Of a stretch of 64,000 nucleotides of DNA, positions 48,729-59,115 are shown in pieces. Made by a program: the position numbers and the translations under genes. The stretch's first letter is position 1. The number at the start of each line of letters is the position of its first letter. A model generated the notes under the pieces. That model was not told the DNA's origin and did no database searches. It saw nothing but the letters and a program-made list of their open reading frames with translations. Source of the stretch: an uncultured Collinsella sp. (GTDB lineage: Bacteria; Actinomycetota; Coriobacteriia; Coriobacteriales; Coriobacteriaceae); contig CAKTWK010000007.1 of the NCBI GenBank assembly GCA_934630735.1, positions 14,550 through 78,549 of the forward strand, read 5' to 3'.

Positions 48729-50753
48729 CTACATTAGTTCGCAAACGGCCGCAGCGAAGGCTACGGGGTCCTCGGGGAGAATGCCCTCGACGAGCAGGGC
48801 CTGGTCGTAGAGCAGGCCGGAGTACTGCTTAATCTTGTCGGCGTCGCCCGCCTTCTGGGCAGCGACGAGCTTGGCGAAGACCGGGTGCTTGGCGTTGAGC
48901 TCGAGCACGCGCTGGCTCTTGGGCATACCGTCGGGCGTGCCCTCGGGACCCTTCTGAAGCACCTTCTCCATCTCGAGCGAAAGCGGACCCTCGGTGGTGA
49001 TGCAGGCGGGAGCGTCAGTCAGACGCGCAGAGACGGCAACCTTCTCGACTTTGTCGCCGAGCGCCTCCTTCATGGCGTTAAAGAGATCCTCGTTCTCCTT
49101 GGTGGCGTCCTCGGCCTCCTTCTTCTCGTCATCGGTCGCCAAGTCAAGATCGCCGGTCGCGACGTTCTTAAGCTCCAGGTGACGATCCTCGACCTCGGGC
49201 TCGGCACCATCGGCAACTGCCTTCTCGGCAGCCTCGCGAGCAGCGTCATCCTCGTAGACCTTGGGCATATCGGCAGCCACGTACTCACGCATGGCCTGGA
49301 AGGTGAACTCATCCACGTCCTGCGTCAGCAGCAGTACATCGTAGCCGCGGTCGAGCACGCCCTTCACGACGGGCATCTTGGCCAGACGCTCGCGCGAATC
49401 GCCAGCGGCATAGTAGATTGCCTTCTGGCCCTCGGGCATACCCTTGGCATACTCGGCAAGGGTGATCATCTTCTGCTCCTTGGCAGACCAGAACAGCAGC
49501 AGGTCGGCGAGCTCGTCGGCCTTCATGCCGTAGCTCGAGTAGATGCCGTACTTAAGACCGCGACCAAAGTTCTCAAAGAACTTCTCGTATGCCTCGCGGT
49601 CGTTGTCGCGCATGTCCTCGAGATCGGCGGTGATCTTCTTCTCGACACGCTTGGCAATGGCCTTGAGCTGACGGTTCTGCTGCAGCGTCTCACGCGAAAT
49701 ATTAAGCGTCACGTCGGCAGAGTCCACGACACCACGCACAAAGTTGTAGTAGTCGGGCAGCAGGTCGTCGCACTTCTCCATAATCAGCACGTTGGAGCTG
49801 TAGAGCGCCAGGCCCTTCTCGTAGTCCTTGCTGTACAGATCGAACGGGGCGCGACCCGGCACAAACAGCAGCGCATCGTACTCAAGCGTGCCCTCGGCGT
49901 GGAAGCTGATGGTGCGCGCGGGATCGTCAAAGTCGTGGAATGTGGACTTGTAGAACTCGTTGTAATCCTTCTGTTCAACATCGGAGCTGCGCTTTTTCCA
50001 AATCGGCGTCATGGAGTTGATGGTCTCGAGCTCCTGGTAGTCCTCGTACTCGGGCTTGTAGTCGTCGCCGGCGTCCTCGGGCTTGGGTTTCTGGCGGCTC
50101 TTGCTCACCATCATCTGAATCGGGTAGCGCACATAGTTGCTGTACTGCTGAATCAGGCTCTTGAGGCCCCACTCGGTCAGGAAGCGATCGTAGGTCTCGG
50201 CCTCGCCGTCGGCGTCGAGCTTCTCGTTCTCGCGCAGCGTCAGGATGACATCGGTACCGTGCTCAGCACGCTCGCCATCCTCGATGGTGTAGCCCTCAAG
50301 ACCGTCGGACTCCCAAACGTGGGCGGTATCCTCGCCATAAGCGCGGCTGACGACCTTCACGTGGCTGGCGACCATAAAGGCGGAGTAGAAACCCACGCCA
50401 AACTGACCGATGATGTCGACATCGGAACCCTGTTGCTCGGCGTTCTCGGTCTTAAACTCCTCGGAGCCGGAATGGGCGATGGTACCCAGATTGCGCTCGA
50501 GCTCCTCGGCGGTCATGCCGATACCGTTATCCGAAATAGTGATGGTACGGGCATCTTTATCAAAGGAAACACGGATGGCCAGGTCGCCCTGGTCGAGCTT
50601 GACACTCGGATCCTGCAGGCTCTTAAAGTTGAGCTTGTCGACGGCATCGCTCGCGTTGGAGATAAGCTCGCGCAGGAAGATTTCCTTATTGGTGTAGATG
50701 GAGTTGATCATGAGGTCGAGCAGTTTTTTGCTCTCGGTCTTAAATTGACGCAT
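48729..50753 (-). CDS. htpG: Chaperone HtpG (Hsp90)
   Basis: 674-residue ATP-dependent cytoplasmic chaperone. N-terminal GHKL ATPase (about 1-215) with ELISNASDAVDKL, DNGIGMT, GQFGVGFYSAFMVA and HGTDVILTL; middle domain with the catalytic-Arg region around NISRETLQQNRQLKAI; C-terminal dimerisation domain. Compared with E. coli HtpG it has an acidic insertion of about 45 residues near 510-560 (DGAEPEVEDRHLELKN ... DEKKEAEDATKENEDL). AAAGGA precedes the ATG. Monocistronic. Confidence 0.96.
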   Translation of the reverse strand: MRQFKTESKKLLDLMINSIYTNKEIFLRELISNASDAVDKLNFKSLQDPSVKLDQGDLAIRVSFDKDARTITISDNGIGMTAEELERNLGTIAHSGSEEFKTENAEQQGSDVDIIGQFGVGFYSAFMVASHVKVVSRAYGEDTAHVWESDGLEGYTIEDGERAEHGTDVILTLRENEKLDADGEAETYDRFLTEWGLKSLIQQYSNYVRYPIQMMVSKSRQKPKPEDAGDDYKPEYEDYQELETINSMTPIWKKRSSDVEQKDYNEFYKSTFHDFDDPARTISFHAEGTLEYDALLFVPGRAPFDLYSKDYEKGLALYSSNVLIMEKCDDLLPDYYNFVRGVVDSADVTLNISRETLQQNRQLKAIAKRVEKKITADLEDMRDNDREAYEKFFENFGRGLKYGIYSSYGMKADELADLLLFWSAKEQKMITLAEYAKGMPEGQKAIYYAAGDSRERLAKMPVVKGVLDRGYDVLLLTQDVDEFTFQAMREYVAADMPKVYEDDAAREAAEKAVADGAEPEVEDRHLELKNVATGDLDLATDDEKKEAEDATKENEDLFNAMKEALGDKVEKVAVSARLTDAPACITTEGPLSLEMEKVLQKGPEGTPDGMPKSQRVLELNAKHPVFAKLVAAQKAGDADKIKQYSGLLYDQALLVEGILPEDPVAFAAAVCELM

Positions 50754-50953
50754 GTGCAGTCCTTTCGCGCTACCCCCGTCCGCAAAAACGGCCCGGTTGC
50801 CCGAGCCGCATCGCAGACCTGCTATGTTCAGACTTAGATTTTATAACCCATTAGCGCGCATATATACATACGGAATCGAAAAACTGTATGTTGGAACACC
50901 CATGCGTCGATTGCCAAGGAGTGTCCCCGACTGCCGTCAGAAAAGGAACGTCC

Positions 50954-51454
50954 CTATCTGTCGCCCAGCAGTTTGGCCATCCAGGCATGAGGCTGGCCTT
51001 CGTCTTCGTAGTCCACCGGGGCAATCTGCGTGTAGCCGGCCTTGGCATAGAGCGGCAGCACATACTCCTGTGCATGCAACTTTATGAGCTTGGCGCCGGC
51101 ATCGCGCGCAGCAGCTTCGCTGGCTTCGACAATCCTGCTCGCCAGACCGCGGTCACGCATTGGGGATAGCACCGCAACGCGGCCCATAATATAGGTCTCC
51201 CCCGCCGCGACGCCTTCGTCCATATCGCACGCCGGCGACACCGGGGCCTCCGCGTCGGCCACACGCTCGAATTCCTCGGGAAACACGCGCGAGCAGCCGG
51301 TGAGCTCGCCGTCCACGTACAGCGTCACATGGATGCAAGTCGGCGCCTCATCGATAGCGTCGAATTCGCTCTCGTAGCCTTGCTCGTCCATAAAAACGGC
51401 GCGGCGCACCAGCGCCGCGTCATCAAAGCAACCCGTCTTAAGTTGGATATCCAT
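50954..51454 (-). CDS. GNAT-family N-acetyltransferase
   Basis: 166-residue acetyl-CoA-dependent acyltransferase of the ElaA-like group. FMDEQGYESEFDAIDEAPTCIHVTLYVDGELTGCSRVF is the usual N-terminal half; GRVAVLSPMRDRGLASRIVEASE holds the acetyl-CoA pyrophosphate loop (variant of Q/RxxGxG/A). The acceptor is unknown. AAGGGG precedes the ATG. It runs in the same direction as the capsule-regulation genes upstream, 39 bases after the phosphatase gene, so it may be in that transcript. Confidence 0.87.
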   Translation of the reverse strand: MDIQLKTGCFDDAALVRRAVFMDEQGYESEFDAIDEAPTCIHVTLYVDGELTGCSRVFPEEFERVADAEAPVSPACDMDEGVAAGETYIMGRVAVLSPMRDRGLASRIVEASEAAARDAGAKLIKLHAQEYVLPLYAKAGYTQIAPVDYEDEGQPHAWMAKLLGDR

Positions 51455-51493
51455 AGCAGCCCCTTCATTCGATGCGAACGTTGGGGAAAAATT

Positions 51494-52141
51494 TTAGCGG
51501 AAATGAGCTCCCACGCTAAACTTCGCGCGCGCTTTTGCCAGGCAATCGTAGTGGCCCACGTTGTGGGCATCGCTCGCGATATAGCTGTACAGGCCCTGCT
51601 TAAACAGGCGCTGCGCCGGCTTCTTTTCGCGACCGAATCGTCCACCTGCGATAAAGTCCGCCGAAGCCTGCAGTTTGCAGCCCAGGTCGACCAGGCGTTC
51701 AGCCACGCTCACATCTTCTTGAATCGCACGATAGCGCTCAGGATGGGCAATAATCACCTGGTAACCGCGACACTGCAAGTCGTAAATCGTGTTCTCGTAT
51801 TCCTCAAAGTCATACGAATCAGCACGCGTCGAGAGCTCGAGCAAAAACTCGTTTGAGCCATCGAAATGCAGGCGATCGGCCCATTCGATGCCCAAATCCA
51901 TGAGCTTGGCATGATTGACCTCAAAGCCCATCTGCAAATGCATATCGCCCGCATGCGCGCAAAGCAGTCGATAGGCCTCCCACATTTTTTCAAAGTCAAA
52001 ATACGGGTCCCGGCAGTGTGGCGTACACACCATGTGCGTAACGCCGACGGCGCGGGCCGCCTCGAGCATCGCCAAGCTTTGCTCGAGGTTCGCCGCGCCG
52101 TCGTCAACACCGGGCAGGATATGGCAGTGAATGTCTCTCAT
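51494..52141 (-). CDS. CpsB/YwqE-type tyrosine-protein phosphatase (PHP fold)
   Basis: 215-residue Mn-dependent phosphatase that removes phosphate from the BY-kinase partner. PHP metal motifs are visible: DIHCHILPGVDDGA at the N-terminus, CTPHCRDP, ELST and the late IIAHPERY and SDAHN. GAGGGCG precedes the ATG at 52141. It comes 24 bases after the kinase gene, giving the classic order Wzz-like adaptor, kinase, phosphatase. No polysaccharide-synthesis genes follow, so the regulated transport machinery must be elsewhere. Confidence 0.93.
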   Translation of the reverse strand: MRDIHCHILPGVDDGAANLEQSLAMLEAARAVGVTHMVCTPHCRDPYFDFEKMWEAYRLLCAHAGDMHLQMGFEVNHAKLMDLGIEWADRLHFDGSNEFLLELSTRADSYDFEEYENTIYDLQCRGYQVIIAHPERYRAIQEDVSVAERLVDLGCKLQASADFIAGGRFGREKKPAQRLFKQGLYSYIASDAHNVGHYDCLAKARAKFSVGAHFR

Positions 52142-52165
52142 ATCGCCCTCTTATCTGCGTCGTTG

Positions 52166-52921
52166 CTATTTCTTAAAACGCTTCGCCTTCGCAGGGGTCC
52201 CCGTTGCAGCGGCACCGCCAACAGCAGGGTTAACTCCGGCAACGGCGTTGTTCTGGCCCTTGTCCTCGCCATAGTAAGAGTAGTAGTAGTCATGGCTCGA
52301 GGTCTCGCAGCAGTTCATGACCGTGCCAATCACGTTAACCTCGGCCTTGTTGAGCTGGTCGAAGGCGGCAAGGATCTCGTTGCGCTTGGCGAAGTCCTCA
52401 CGGATAACGTAGATGGTGCCGTCGGTAATCGCGGCGACCTCGGCGGCATCGACAAAGGTGCCCACGGGCGGCGTATCGAAAATGACGTACTGGTACTTCT
52501 CCTCCAGCGCGGCAACCAGCTTGGCAAAGCGGCGCGAGGCGATAATGTCAGCCGGGTTGGGAATGCGCGGCTCAGCATCGAGGAAGAAGAAGTTGGGCTG
52601 ACCGGTTTCGACGACAGCCTCGTCAATCGACATCTGGTCGGAAAGGACGGCGTACAGGCCACCGGAATGGCGGAGACCCAGCAGGTTGGCAAGCGTACGG
52701 TGACGCATGTCGCACTCGACGAGAAGGACGCTCTTGCCGCTGGTCGCAATGGCCTGAGCCAGGTTGACCGCAATGGTGGACTTGCCCTCGTTAGGGATGG
52801 AGGACGTCAAGGTAATGGACTTGATCGGCGTATCGACGCTCGCAAAGCGAATGTTTGCCAGCAGCGTCTTGGCTGCGTTGCTAAAGGCGAGGGTATCGCT
52901 GGTTTTCTTTTTACGGGCCAT
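52166..52921 (-). CDS. CpsD/CapB-type bacterial tyrosine kinase
   Basis: 251-residue BY-kinase controlling capsule or exopolysaccharide export. Walker A is SSIPNEGKSTIAVNLA, Walker A' is VLLVECDMRHRTL, Walker B is YVIFDTPPVGTFVDA. The C-terminal Tyr cluster DYYYSYYGED (autophosphorylation target) is present, followed by a Gly/Ala tail ending in basic residues. It acts with the membrane adaptor encoded four bases upstream. The start codon at 52921 lies directly after the stop of that gene. Confidence 0.94.
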   Translation of the reverse strand: MARKKKTSDTLAFSNAAKTLLANIRFASVDTPIKSITLTSSIPNEGKSTIAVNLAQAIATSGKSVLLVECDMRHRTLANLLGLRHSGGLYAVLSDQMSIDEAVVETGQPNFFFLDAEPRIPNPADIIASRRFAKLVAALEEKYQYVIFDTPPVGTFVDAAEVAAITDGTIYVIREDFAKRNEILAAFDQLNKAEVNVIGTVMNCCETSSHDYYYSYYGEDKGQNNAVAGVNPAVGGAAATGTPAKAKRFKK

Positions 52922-52924
52922 GAA

Positions 52925-53581
52925 TTACTTACCGCCCTTCAAAACGGGGAAACGACCGATAACGGGCACACCGAGCAGTTCGACGGCATCGTCAACGGAG
53001 CGGACGCGGGTATTGAGCATGTCGAGCAGCACGACAATTGCAACGGCGACGAACAGGCCGGCCAGAGCGGCGACCGCGATGTAGAGCTTGCGGTTGGGGC
53101 CGCTGGGCTGGTTGGGGATCTTTGCCTTATCGATCACGTTGACGGCCTGGGCGGCGTCAACGTCCTGAGCCACGGTAGACACCGAGTTGGCAATGGCGTT
53201 GGCGACGGCGGCGGCACCGTCGGGGCTGTCGCCGGTCACGGACAGCGAAATGACACGAGTCGTGGTCTCGCTCGTAACGCTCACCTTGTAATCATCCAAG
53301 TTGGAAAGACCCAGCTCCTTAGCGGCACCGCTCTTGACGCTGTCGCTATCGAGCAGCGTCGCGATATCGTTGGAGAGCATCTGGCTCGCCGACAGGTCGT
53401 TGTAGTAGCTCGTCTGGCTACCATCGGTCTTGGCGAGAATGTACATGCTCGTCGTGGCGGTGTAGGTGTTGTCCATCATGGCGAAGGACACGACGCCCAT
53501 GGCGATTGCGCAGACCGCCGGGAGGGCGATGACCAGCTTAAGGTGCTTTTTAAGCAGCTGGAACAGTTCGAGAAGGGTCAT
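52925..53581 (-). CDS. Wzz/CapA-type membrane adaptor of the BY-kinase
   Basis: 218 residues: two transmembrane helices (about 15-37 and 172-192) around an outer Wzz domain, with a short cytoplasmic tail (NTRVRSVDDAVELLGVPVIGRFPVLKGGK) that should activate the kinase encoded next. This is the CapA/CpsC modulator arrangement of Gram-positive bacteria, where adaptor and kinase are separate chains. First gene of the trio. Confidence 0.92.
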   Translation of the reverse strand: MTLLELFQLLKKHLKLVIALPAVCAIAMGVVSFAMMDNTYTATTSMYILAKTDGSQTSYYNDLSASQMLSNDIATLLDSDSVKSGAAKELGLSNLDDYKVSVTSETTTRVISLSVTGDSPDGAAAVANAIANSVSTVAQDVDAAQAVNVIDKAKIPNQPSGPNRKLYIAVAALAGLFVAVAIVVLLDMLNTRVRSVDDAVELLGVPVIGRFPVLKGGK

Positions 53582-53704
53582 GCAGCTTGCCTTTCATTTC
53601 CCTAGTTCATATCGACAAAACTGCTCGTATGATATCGCATCTTTTTGCCAAGTCCGAACTCTATACATAAGATACAGCGCTTACACCATTGTTGCGCAAC
53701 ATTA

Positions 53705-53733
53705 ACGCCGCACCGGCAGCCCCGGTGCGGCGT
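53705..53733 (-). terminator. Hairpin after the PhoR gene
   Basis: ACGCCGCACCGG and CCGGTGCGGCGT pair perfectly, 25 bases past the kinase stop codon. T-tract weak. Confidence 0.6.
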
Positions 53734-53757
53734 GAAATTCACATGTTTGCAGTACTG

Positions 53758-55182
53758 CTACACGAACTGCTCGTCCTGTTGCACGGGAAACGTCACCGTG
53801 ATGGTGGTCCCCACCCCCAACTCGCTTGACAGATCGAGCGAGGCGTGATGATACAGGGCGGCATGCTTGACGATGGCCAGACCCAGACCCGTTCCACCGC
53901 GCGCTTTAGAACGGCTCTTGTCAACGCGATAGAAACGCTCGAATACCTTACCCTGCTCCTCGGGCGCAATGCCAATACCCGTATCGACAACCGAAAGATA
54001 CGGGCGCCCGTCGTCGTTGGTTCCGCACCGCAACGTCACCGTACCGCCGGGCCGGTTGTAGCGAATGGCGTTACTCGCCAGGTTATAGATGAGCTCATCG
54101 ATCAGACGCGATACGCCTTCGACGACCACAGGCTTGGTCTCATGGTCTATCGTCACATTTGCCTGGCGAGCGACCTGCTCAAGACGCTGCTCGACCGCAT
54201 AGATAGCACGCGAAAGCTCAATGGGCTCCGTGGAGCCAATGGGCACCGCCTCGCCATCGCTCGCACGCTCGGCCTCATCCAAGTTCGAAAGCGTGAGGAT
54301 ATCGTTGACGAGCGCCGCCAAACGGCCCGCCTCACGGTAGATGCGACCGCCAAAGGTGCGCAGATCGTCCTCACCCTCGACCATGCCGTTCGCGATGAGC
54401 TCGGCATAGCCTGAGATTGCCGTAAGCGGGGTCTTGAGCTCATGGGTGATATTTGCCGTGAACTCGCGACGCATGCGGTCGTTATCGGCAAGCACCGCCA
54501 TCTGGCGTTTAAGCTCCTGGCGCTGTGACTCAATGCGCTCGAGCATGGGAACCATCTCGGCATAGGCATGCTCATAGCTACGGCGCGGGTGGTCCAAATT
54601 GACCTCTTGCAGCGGCGCGATGATGGCACGGGATTCGCGGCGCGCAAGGAAAAACGAGAGCACCGCGCCCGCCGCCGCGATAAGCAGCATCGGCGCCACA
54701 AGAGACATCAGAATCGCCGCAACGCCAGGTTGGGCCTGCGCCAAGCGGACAACCTGGCCGTTATTAAGTCGGACGGCTCGGTACAGCATAATCTCGTCGA
54801 GCGTGGAGCTTGCGCGCTCCGCAGAACCCGAGCCGTTCTCGAAAGCCTTGACGACCTCGGGACGATCACCGTGATTGGGCAGCATAGAGGGCGACGCCTC
54901 GTTGTCGTAGGCAACCGACCCGTCTTTGTTGATCAGCGTGATGCGCAAGTCCTCGCGATCGAAGCTGCGCAGAAAGGCAATGGGCTCCTGCTGCTCATTG
55001 AGGGCAGCGGCAACAAGCTCGGTTTCCTGCGAAAGGTTGGCGCTCGTGGCATCTGCCAGGGTATTTTGCACAAAGAACGCGCCCAGCACCGTAAACGCCA
55101 CGATAACCGCCATAGCGCAAAGAAAAATCGTCGCGAACACGCGATGCGACAGGGTGCGTTTTCCCTGGGGGGCTAAGACCAC
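53758..55182 (-). CDS. phoR: PhoR-like sensor histidine kinase
   Basis: 474 residues. Two transmembrane helices (about 16-40 and 155-178) enclose an extracytoplasmic sensor of about 115 residues; then a HAMP-like linker, H-box FTANITHELKTPLTAISGYAE, N-box NLASNAIRYNRPGG, G1 DTGIGIAPEEQG and G2 GGTGLGLAIVKH. The GTG start at 55182 lies four bases after the regulator's stop codon, with GGAGGAG inside the regulator's last codons, so the genes are coupled. The PhoR name rests on the neighbouring pstB and on the architecture. Confidence 0.85.
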   Translation of the reverse strand: MVLAPQGKRTLSHRVFATIFLCAMAVIVAFTVLGAFFVQNTLADATSANLSQETELVAAALNEQQEPIAFLRSFDREDLRITLINKDGSVAYDNEASPSMLPNHGDRPEVVKAFENGSGSAERASSTLDEIMLYRAVRLNNGQVVRLAQAQPGVAAILMSLVAPMLLIAAAGAVLSFFLARRESRAIIAPLQEVNLDHPRRSYEHAYAEMVPMLERIESQRQELKRQMAVLADNDRMRREFTANITHELKTPLTAISGYAELIANGMVEGEDDLRTFGGRIYREAGRLAALVNDILTLSNLDEAERASDGEAVPIGSTEPIELSRAIYAVEQRLEQVARQANVTIDHETKPVVVEGVSRLIDELIYNLASNAIRYNRPGGTVTLRCGTNDDGRPYLSVVDTGIGIAPEEQGKVFERFYRVDKSRSKARGGTGLGLAIVKHAALYHHASLDLSSELGVGTTITVTFPVQQDEQFV

Positions 55183-55185
55183 GAG

Positions 55186-55914
55186 CTACTCCTCCGATGC
55201 GCTAGCCGCGCTGTCGGCTCCTTCGGCATCGTCATCGGCCGAAGGCTCGGCCAGACGATAGCCCACGCCGCGCACGGTCTCTATGGCGCTCGCACGCTCG
55301 CCGAGCTTTTGGCGGAGCGTCTGCACATGCACGTCGACGGTGCGCGAACCGCCGTCGAAGTCCCAGCCCCATACGCTCTGCAGCAGCGACTCGCGGGTAA
55401 AGACCACGCCAGGTTTGCGCATGAGGTATTCGAGCAGGTCAAATTCGCGCAGCGTGAGCTTGAGCGGTTCACCGGCGACAGTCACTTCGCGGTGGCTGGG
55501 CGAAAGTACGATATCGCCCACGCTGAGCACATCGCTCGCCTGCTTGACCATGCCGCCGCGGCGCAGCAGCGCACGGCAACGGCTAGCGAGCTCCATAAGC
55601 GAGAACGGTTTGGTCAGGTAATCGTCGGCACCGCCATCGAGCGCCATGACCTTGTCGAGCTCGGTGTCCTTGGCGGTGAGCATCATAATGGGTACCGTCG
55701 CCGTCAGGCGATCGGCGCGCAGACGACGCATAATCGCCAAGCCGTCGGTATCGGGCAGCATGATGTCGAGCAGCACGGCATCGGGCACCCGTCGCGCCAC
55801 GGCGGCCTTAAACTCGCCATCGCACGAAAAGCCCTCGGCCTCGATTCCCTGCTTGCGCAGTGCGTAGACCGTCAAATCCCTGATGTTGTCATCGTCCTCG
55901 ACGTAATAGATCAT
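55186..55914 (-). CDS. phoB: PhoB-like response regulator
   Basis: 242 residues: receiver with acidic pair EDDD at the N-terminus, phospho-Asp in LLDIMLPDTDG, Thr in MLTAKD and Lys in YLTKPF; winged helix (about 128-225; LTLREFDLLEYLMRKPGVVFTRESLLQSVWGWDFDGGSRTVDVHVQTLRQKLG). The acidic tail after 225 is unusual. The ATG at 55914 follows AAAGGGG; the earlier start at 55938 is less likely. 64 bases downstream of pstB, which suggests control by phosphate. Confidence 0.87.
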   Translation of the reverse strand: MIYYVEDDDNIRDLTVYALRKQGIEAEGFSCDGEFKAAVARRVPDAVLLDIMLPDTDGLAIMRRLRADRLTATVPIMMLTAKDTELDKVMALDGGADDYLTKPFSLMELASRCRALLRRGGMVKQASDVLSVGDIVLSPSHREVTVAGEPLKLTLREFDLLEYLMRKPGVVFTRESLLQSVWGWDFDGGSRTVDVHVQTLRQKLGERASAIETVRGVGYRLAEPSADDDAEGADSAASASEE

Positions 55915-55978
55915 GTTGAACCCCTTTGCGGCCGGCATGACCGCATCTTAACCCTAAAGGCGCCTGTACTAGATGGTA

Positions 55979-56854
<876 letters not shown>

Positions 56855-56957
56855 ACCGCATACCTCCATATCGATATCAATTCAGCAGTATCGATAGTAG
56901 AAATCGCGGCTCATACGCACGTGAGCGCATTGTCAAGTGTTTGTAAGGGCACGCTGG

Positions 56958-58196
56958 TTATGCAGCGGGCAGCGCAATGGTAAACACCGTGTGCTCGGGC
57001 GTCGATTCGCACGCAATGGTGCCGCTGTGTGCCGCGACAATCTCCTTGGCGATGGCAAGACCCAGGCCGGCGCCACCGCGATTGGTCGCACGCGCCGCGT
57101 CCAGGCGATAGAACTTCTCAAAGATCACCTTGAGCTTAGCCGCCGGAATCGGATCACCCTGATTGATAAAGCGAATTCGCACGCCACCGTCATTTTGGCG
57201 CCCAGCCTCAATCGTGATGGTCGATCCTTCGTAACTATACGCGATGGCATTTTTCATGATGTTGTTGAACACGCGAGCCATCTTGTCGCCATCTATGAGC
57301 ACCGTCAGGTCCTCACGCACATCGACTTGGACATCTTTGTGCTGATCATTGAGAATGGGATAGAACTCATCGGCCACCTGCGCCAGCAGCAATCCCAGGT
57401 CGACGTAGCCGCGCGTGAGCACAATATCGTGGAAGTCAAAGCGCGTGATATCAAAGAACTCCTCAATAAGCGCGTCGAGTCGGTGCGCCTTGTCGAGCGC
57501 CACGCCCGTAAAGTGCGCGCGCTGCTCGACTGGCAGCTCGGGGGCCTCCTGCAACAGCGAGAGGTAGCCCACCACGCTGGCAAGCGGCGTGCGCAGGTCA
57601 TGCGCCAAGTATGTGACCAAATCGTCCTTGCGATGTGACTCGTCACGCAGGGCCTGCTGCACCTTACGCTCGCGATCGCGCACGCGGTTGAGCGCACCCT
57701 CGACCTCCAGGAAGTCGCCGTCGATGTTGTCCCACGCGTCGGGATGATCGATCAGGCGATCCTGAATACGGGCGGCAAGCACGCGGTCGGCATGCTGTCC
57801 CCCTTGCTCGTAGCCTTGGTAATACAGCGCTCGGCCGCAAAAGAACAGGACGCACACGGCGAGCGCCAAGACAAAGCCAAGCATGTTGAATACAAAGCCG
57901 GCATCGAACAGCACCGGTCCCTCAATACCACCAAGTGCCATGGCGCCGATCGCCAGCGTCATGACCCACGCGGCACCGCCGATCACCACGCAACGGCGCA
58001 CGATTTCAAAGCGATCGATCAGCAAGAAGCCGATGAGTAGAGCCGCCAAGATACCGGCGATGTTATCAATGCCGATCAGCAGCAGACTCAGCAAAAAGAG
58101 CAGTACCGTCGCGAGCGCGCGGTTGTCGACGACCGCCCTCACGTATTCAAAGAGCCGATCGGGCACCTCGAACGCCTGTCTATCGTCTTTTGTCAT
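56958..58196 (-). CDS. VanS-like sensor histidine kinase
   Basis: 412 residues. The N-terminal region (about 28-145) is almost wholly hydrophobic, four or five helices with very short loops, so sensing is likely within the membrane. The DHp domain has TYLAHDLRTPLASVVGYL; the ATPase domain has NIMKNAIAYS, the G2 region RGGAGLGLAIAKEIV and HSGTI. The pattern resembles VanS of the VanB group and cell-envelope kinases. It starts 26 bases after its regulator. The divergent D,D-carboxypeptidase beyond is a likely target. Confidence 0.86.
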   Translation of the reverse strand: MTKDDRQAFEVPDRLFEYVRAVVDNRALATVLLFLLSLLLIGIDNIAGILAALLIGFLLIDRFEIVRRCVVIGGAAWVMTLAIGAMALGGIEGPVLFDAGFVFNMLGFVLALAVCVLFFCGRALYYQGYEQGGQHADRVLAARIQDRLIDHPDAWDNIDGDFLEVEGALNRVRDRERKVQQALRDESHRKDDLVTYLAHDLRTPLASVVGYLSLLQEAPELPVEQRAHFTGVALDKAHRLDALIEEFFDITRFDFHDIVLTRGYVDLGLLLAQVADEFYPILNDQHKDVQVDVREDLTVLIDGDKMARVFNNIMKNAIAYSYEGSTITIEAGRQNDGGVRIRFINQGDPIPAAKLKVIFEKFYRLDAARATNRGGAGLGLAIAKEIVAAHSGTIACESTPEHTVFTIALPAA

Positions 58197-58222
58197 ATCA
58201 AGATCCTCACAAGCGAACAGCG

Positions 58223-58918
58223 TTATTCGATGATGTAGCCGACGCCCCAGACGTTTTTGATAAAACGCGGCTTCTGAGCGTCGTCACCAATCTTTTCGCG
58301 CAGGTGACGAATGTGCACCATCACCGTATTGTTGGAGCCGGGCATAAAGTCCTCGTTCCACACCGCGCGGAACAGGTCCTCCACGGGCACTACACTGCCG
58401 CGATGCTCGGCCAGATACAGCAAGATGGAATATTCGATGGGCGTGAGGCGCACCGGCACACCGTCCACCGTCACGGAGCGAGCGTCACGGTTGATCTCGA
58501 GGCCGTCGAGCTGAATGACCGGAGACTCAGCCACCTGCACTCGGCTACCGTAGCTGGTGTAGCGACGCAACTGAGCATGAACGCGCGCGATGAGCTCCAG
58601 CGGGCGGAACGGCTTGACCACGTAATCGTCCGCGCCAAGCGAAAGGCCTTCGATCTTATCCTGCTGGGCATCGCGTGCCGTCAACATAATTACGGGATAG
58701 GTATGGCTAGCACGGATGGTACGCAGCAGCTCAAAGCCATCGATATCGGGCAGCATGACATCGAGCAGTGCCAGGTCAAACTCTTGTTCCAGAATTGCCT
58801 TGGCCGCATCGGCCCCGCTGTAGGCGATCTGGACGTCAAAGCCCTCTTTTGTAAGGTAGATACCAACCAGGTCGGCGATGGCCTTCTCGTCATCAACTAC
58901 CAGTATGCGCTCGTTCAT
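58223..58918 (-). CDS. VanR-like response regulator
   Basis: 231 residues of OmpR type: receiver with DDEKAIADLVGIYL, phospho-Asp in LLDVMLPDIDG, Lys in YVVKPF; winged helix with VEDLFRAVWNEDFMPGSNNTVMVHIRHLREKIGDD, wording close to VanR. Divergent from the carboxypeptidase gene with a shared 197-base upstream region. There are no vanHAX genes here, so it is a cell-wall regulator rather than evidence of glycopeptide resistance. Confidence 0.87.
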   Translation of the reverse strand: MNERILVVDDEKAIADLVGIYLTKEGFDVQIAYSGADAAKAILEQEFDLALLDVMLPDIDGFELLRTIRASHTYPVIMLTARDAQQDKIEGLSLGADDYVVKPFRPLELIARVHAQLRRYTSYGSRVQVAESPVIQLDGLEINRDARSVTVDGVPVRLTPIEYSILLYLAEHRGSVVPVEDLFRAVWNEDFMPGSNNTVMVHIRHLREKIGDDAQKPRFIKNVWGVGYIIE

Positions 58919-59070
58919 GCGTGCTCCTCTCGCGCTCCATTATGCCCGAGGCGGCGCCCGCCACACACAACAAGCGCGGGCGATTAAGTCGACCTTAAGC
59001 ACCCTTGCGCCCATTCGAGCACGAATGCGGCCCATGCGCGCACGCAACGATCCTCGTCGCCGGCAAACGA

Positions 59071-59076
59071 TATACT
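59071..59076 (+). promoter_or_regulatory. Possible -10 box of dacA
   Basis: TATACT 40 bases before the GTG start. It argues against the earlier in-frame starts, which would precede the transcript. Confidence 0.4.
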
Positions 59077-59115
59077 CTAGTGCCAGAAGAGACCATCCCG
59101 TCGAAAGCGAAATCT

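Noticed and set aside
56958-58918. Vancomycin resistance operon
   Set aside because: Only VanR/VanS-like regulators are present; no vanH, vanA/B ligase, vanX or zinc VanY.
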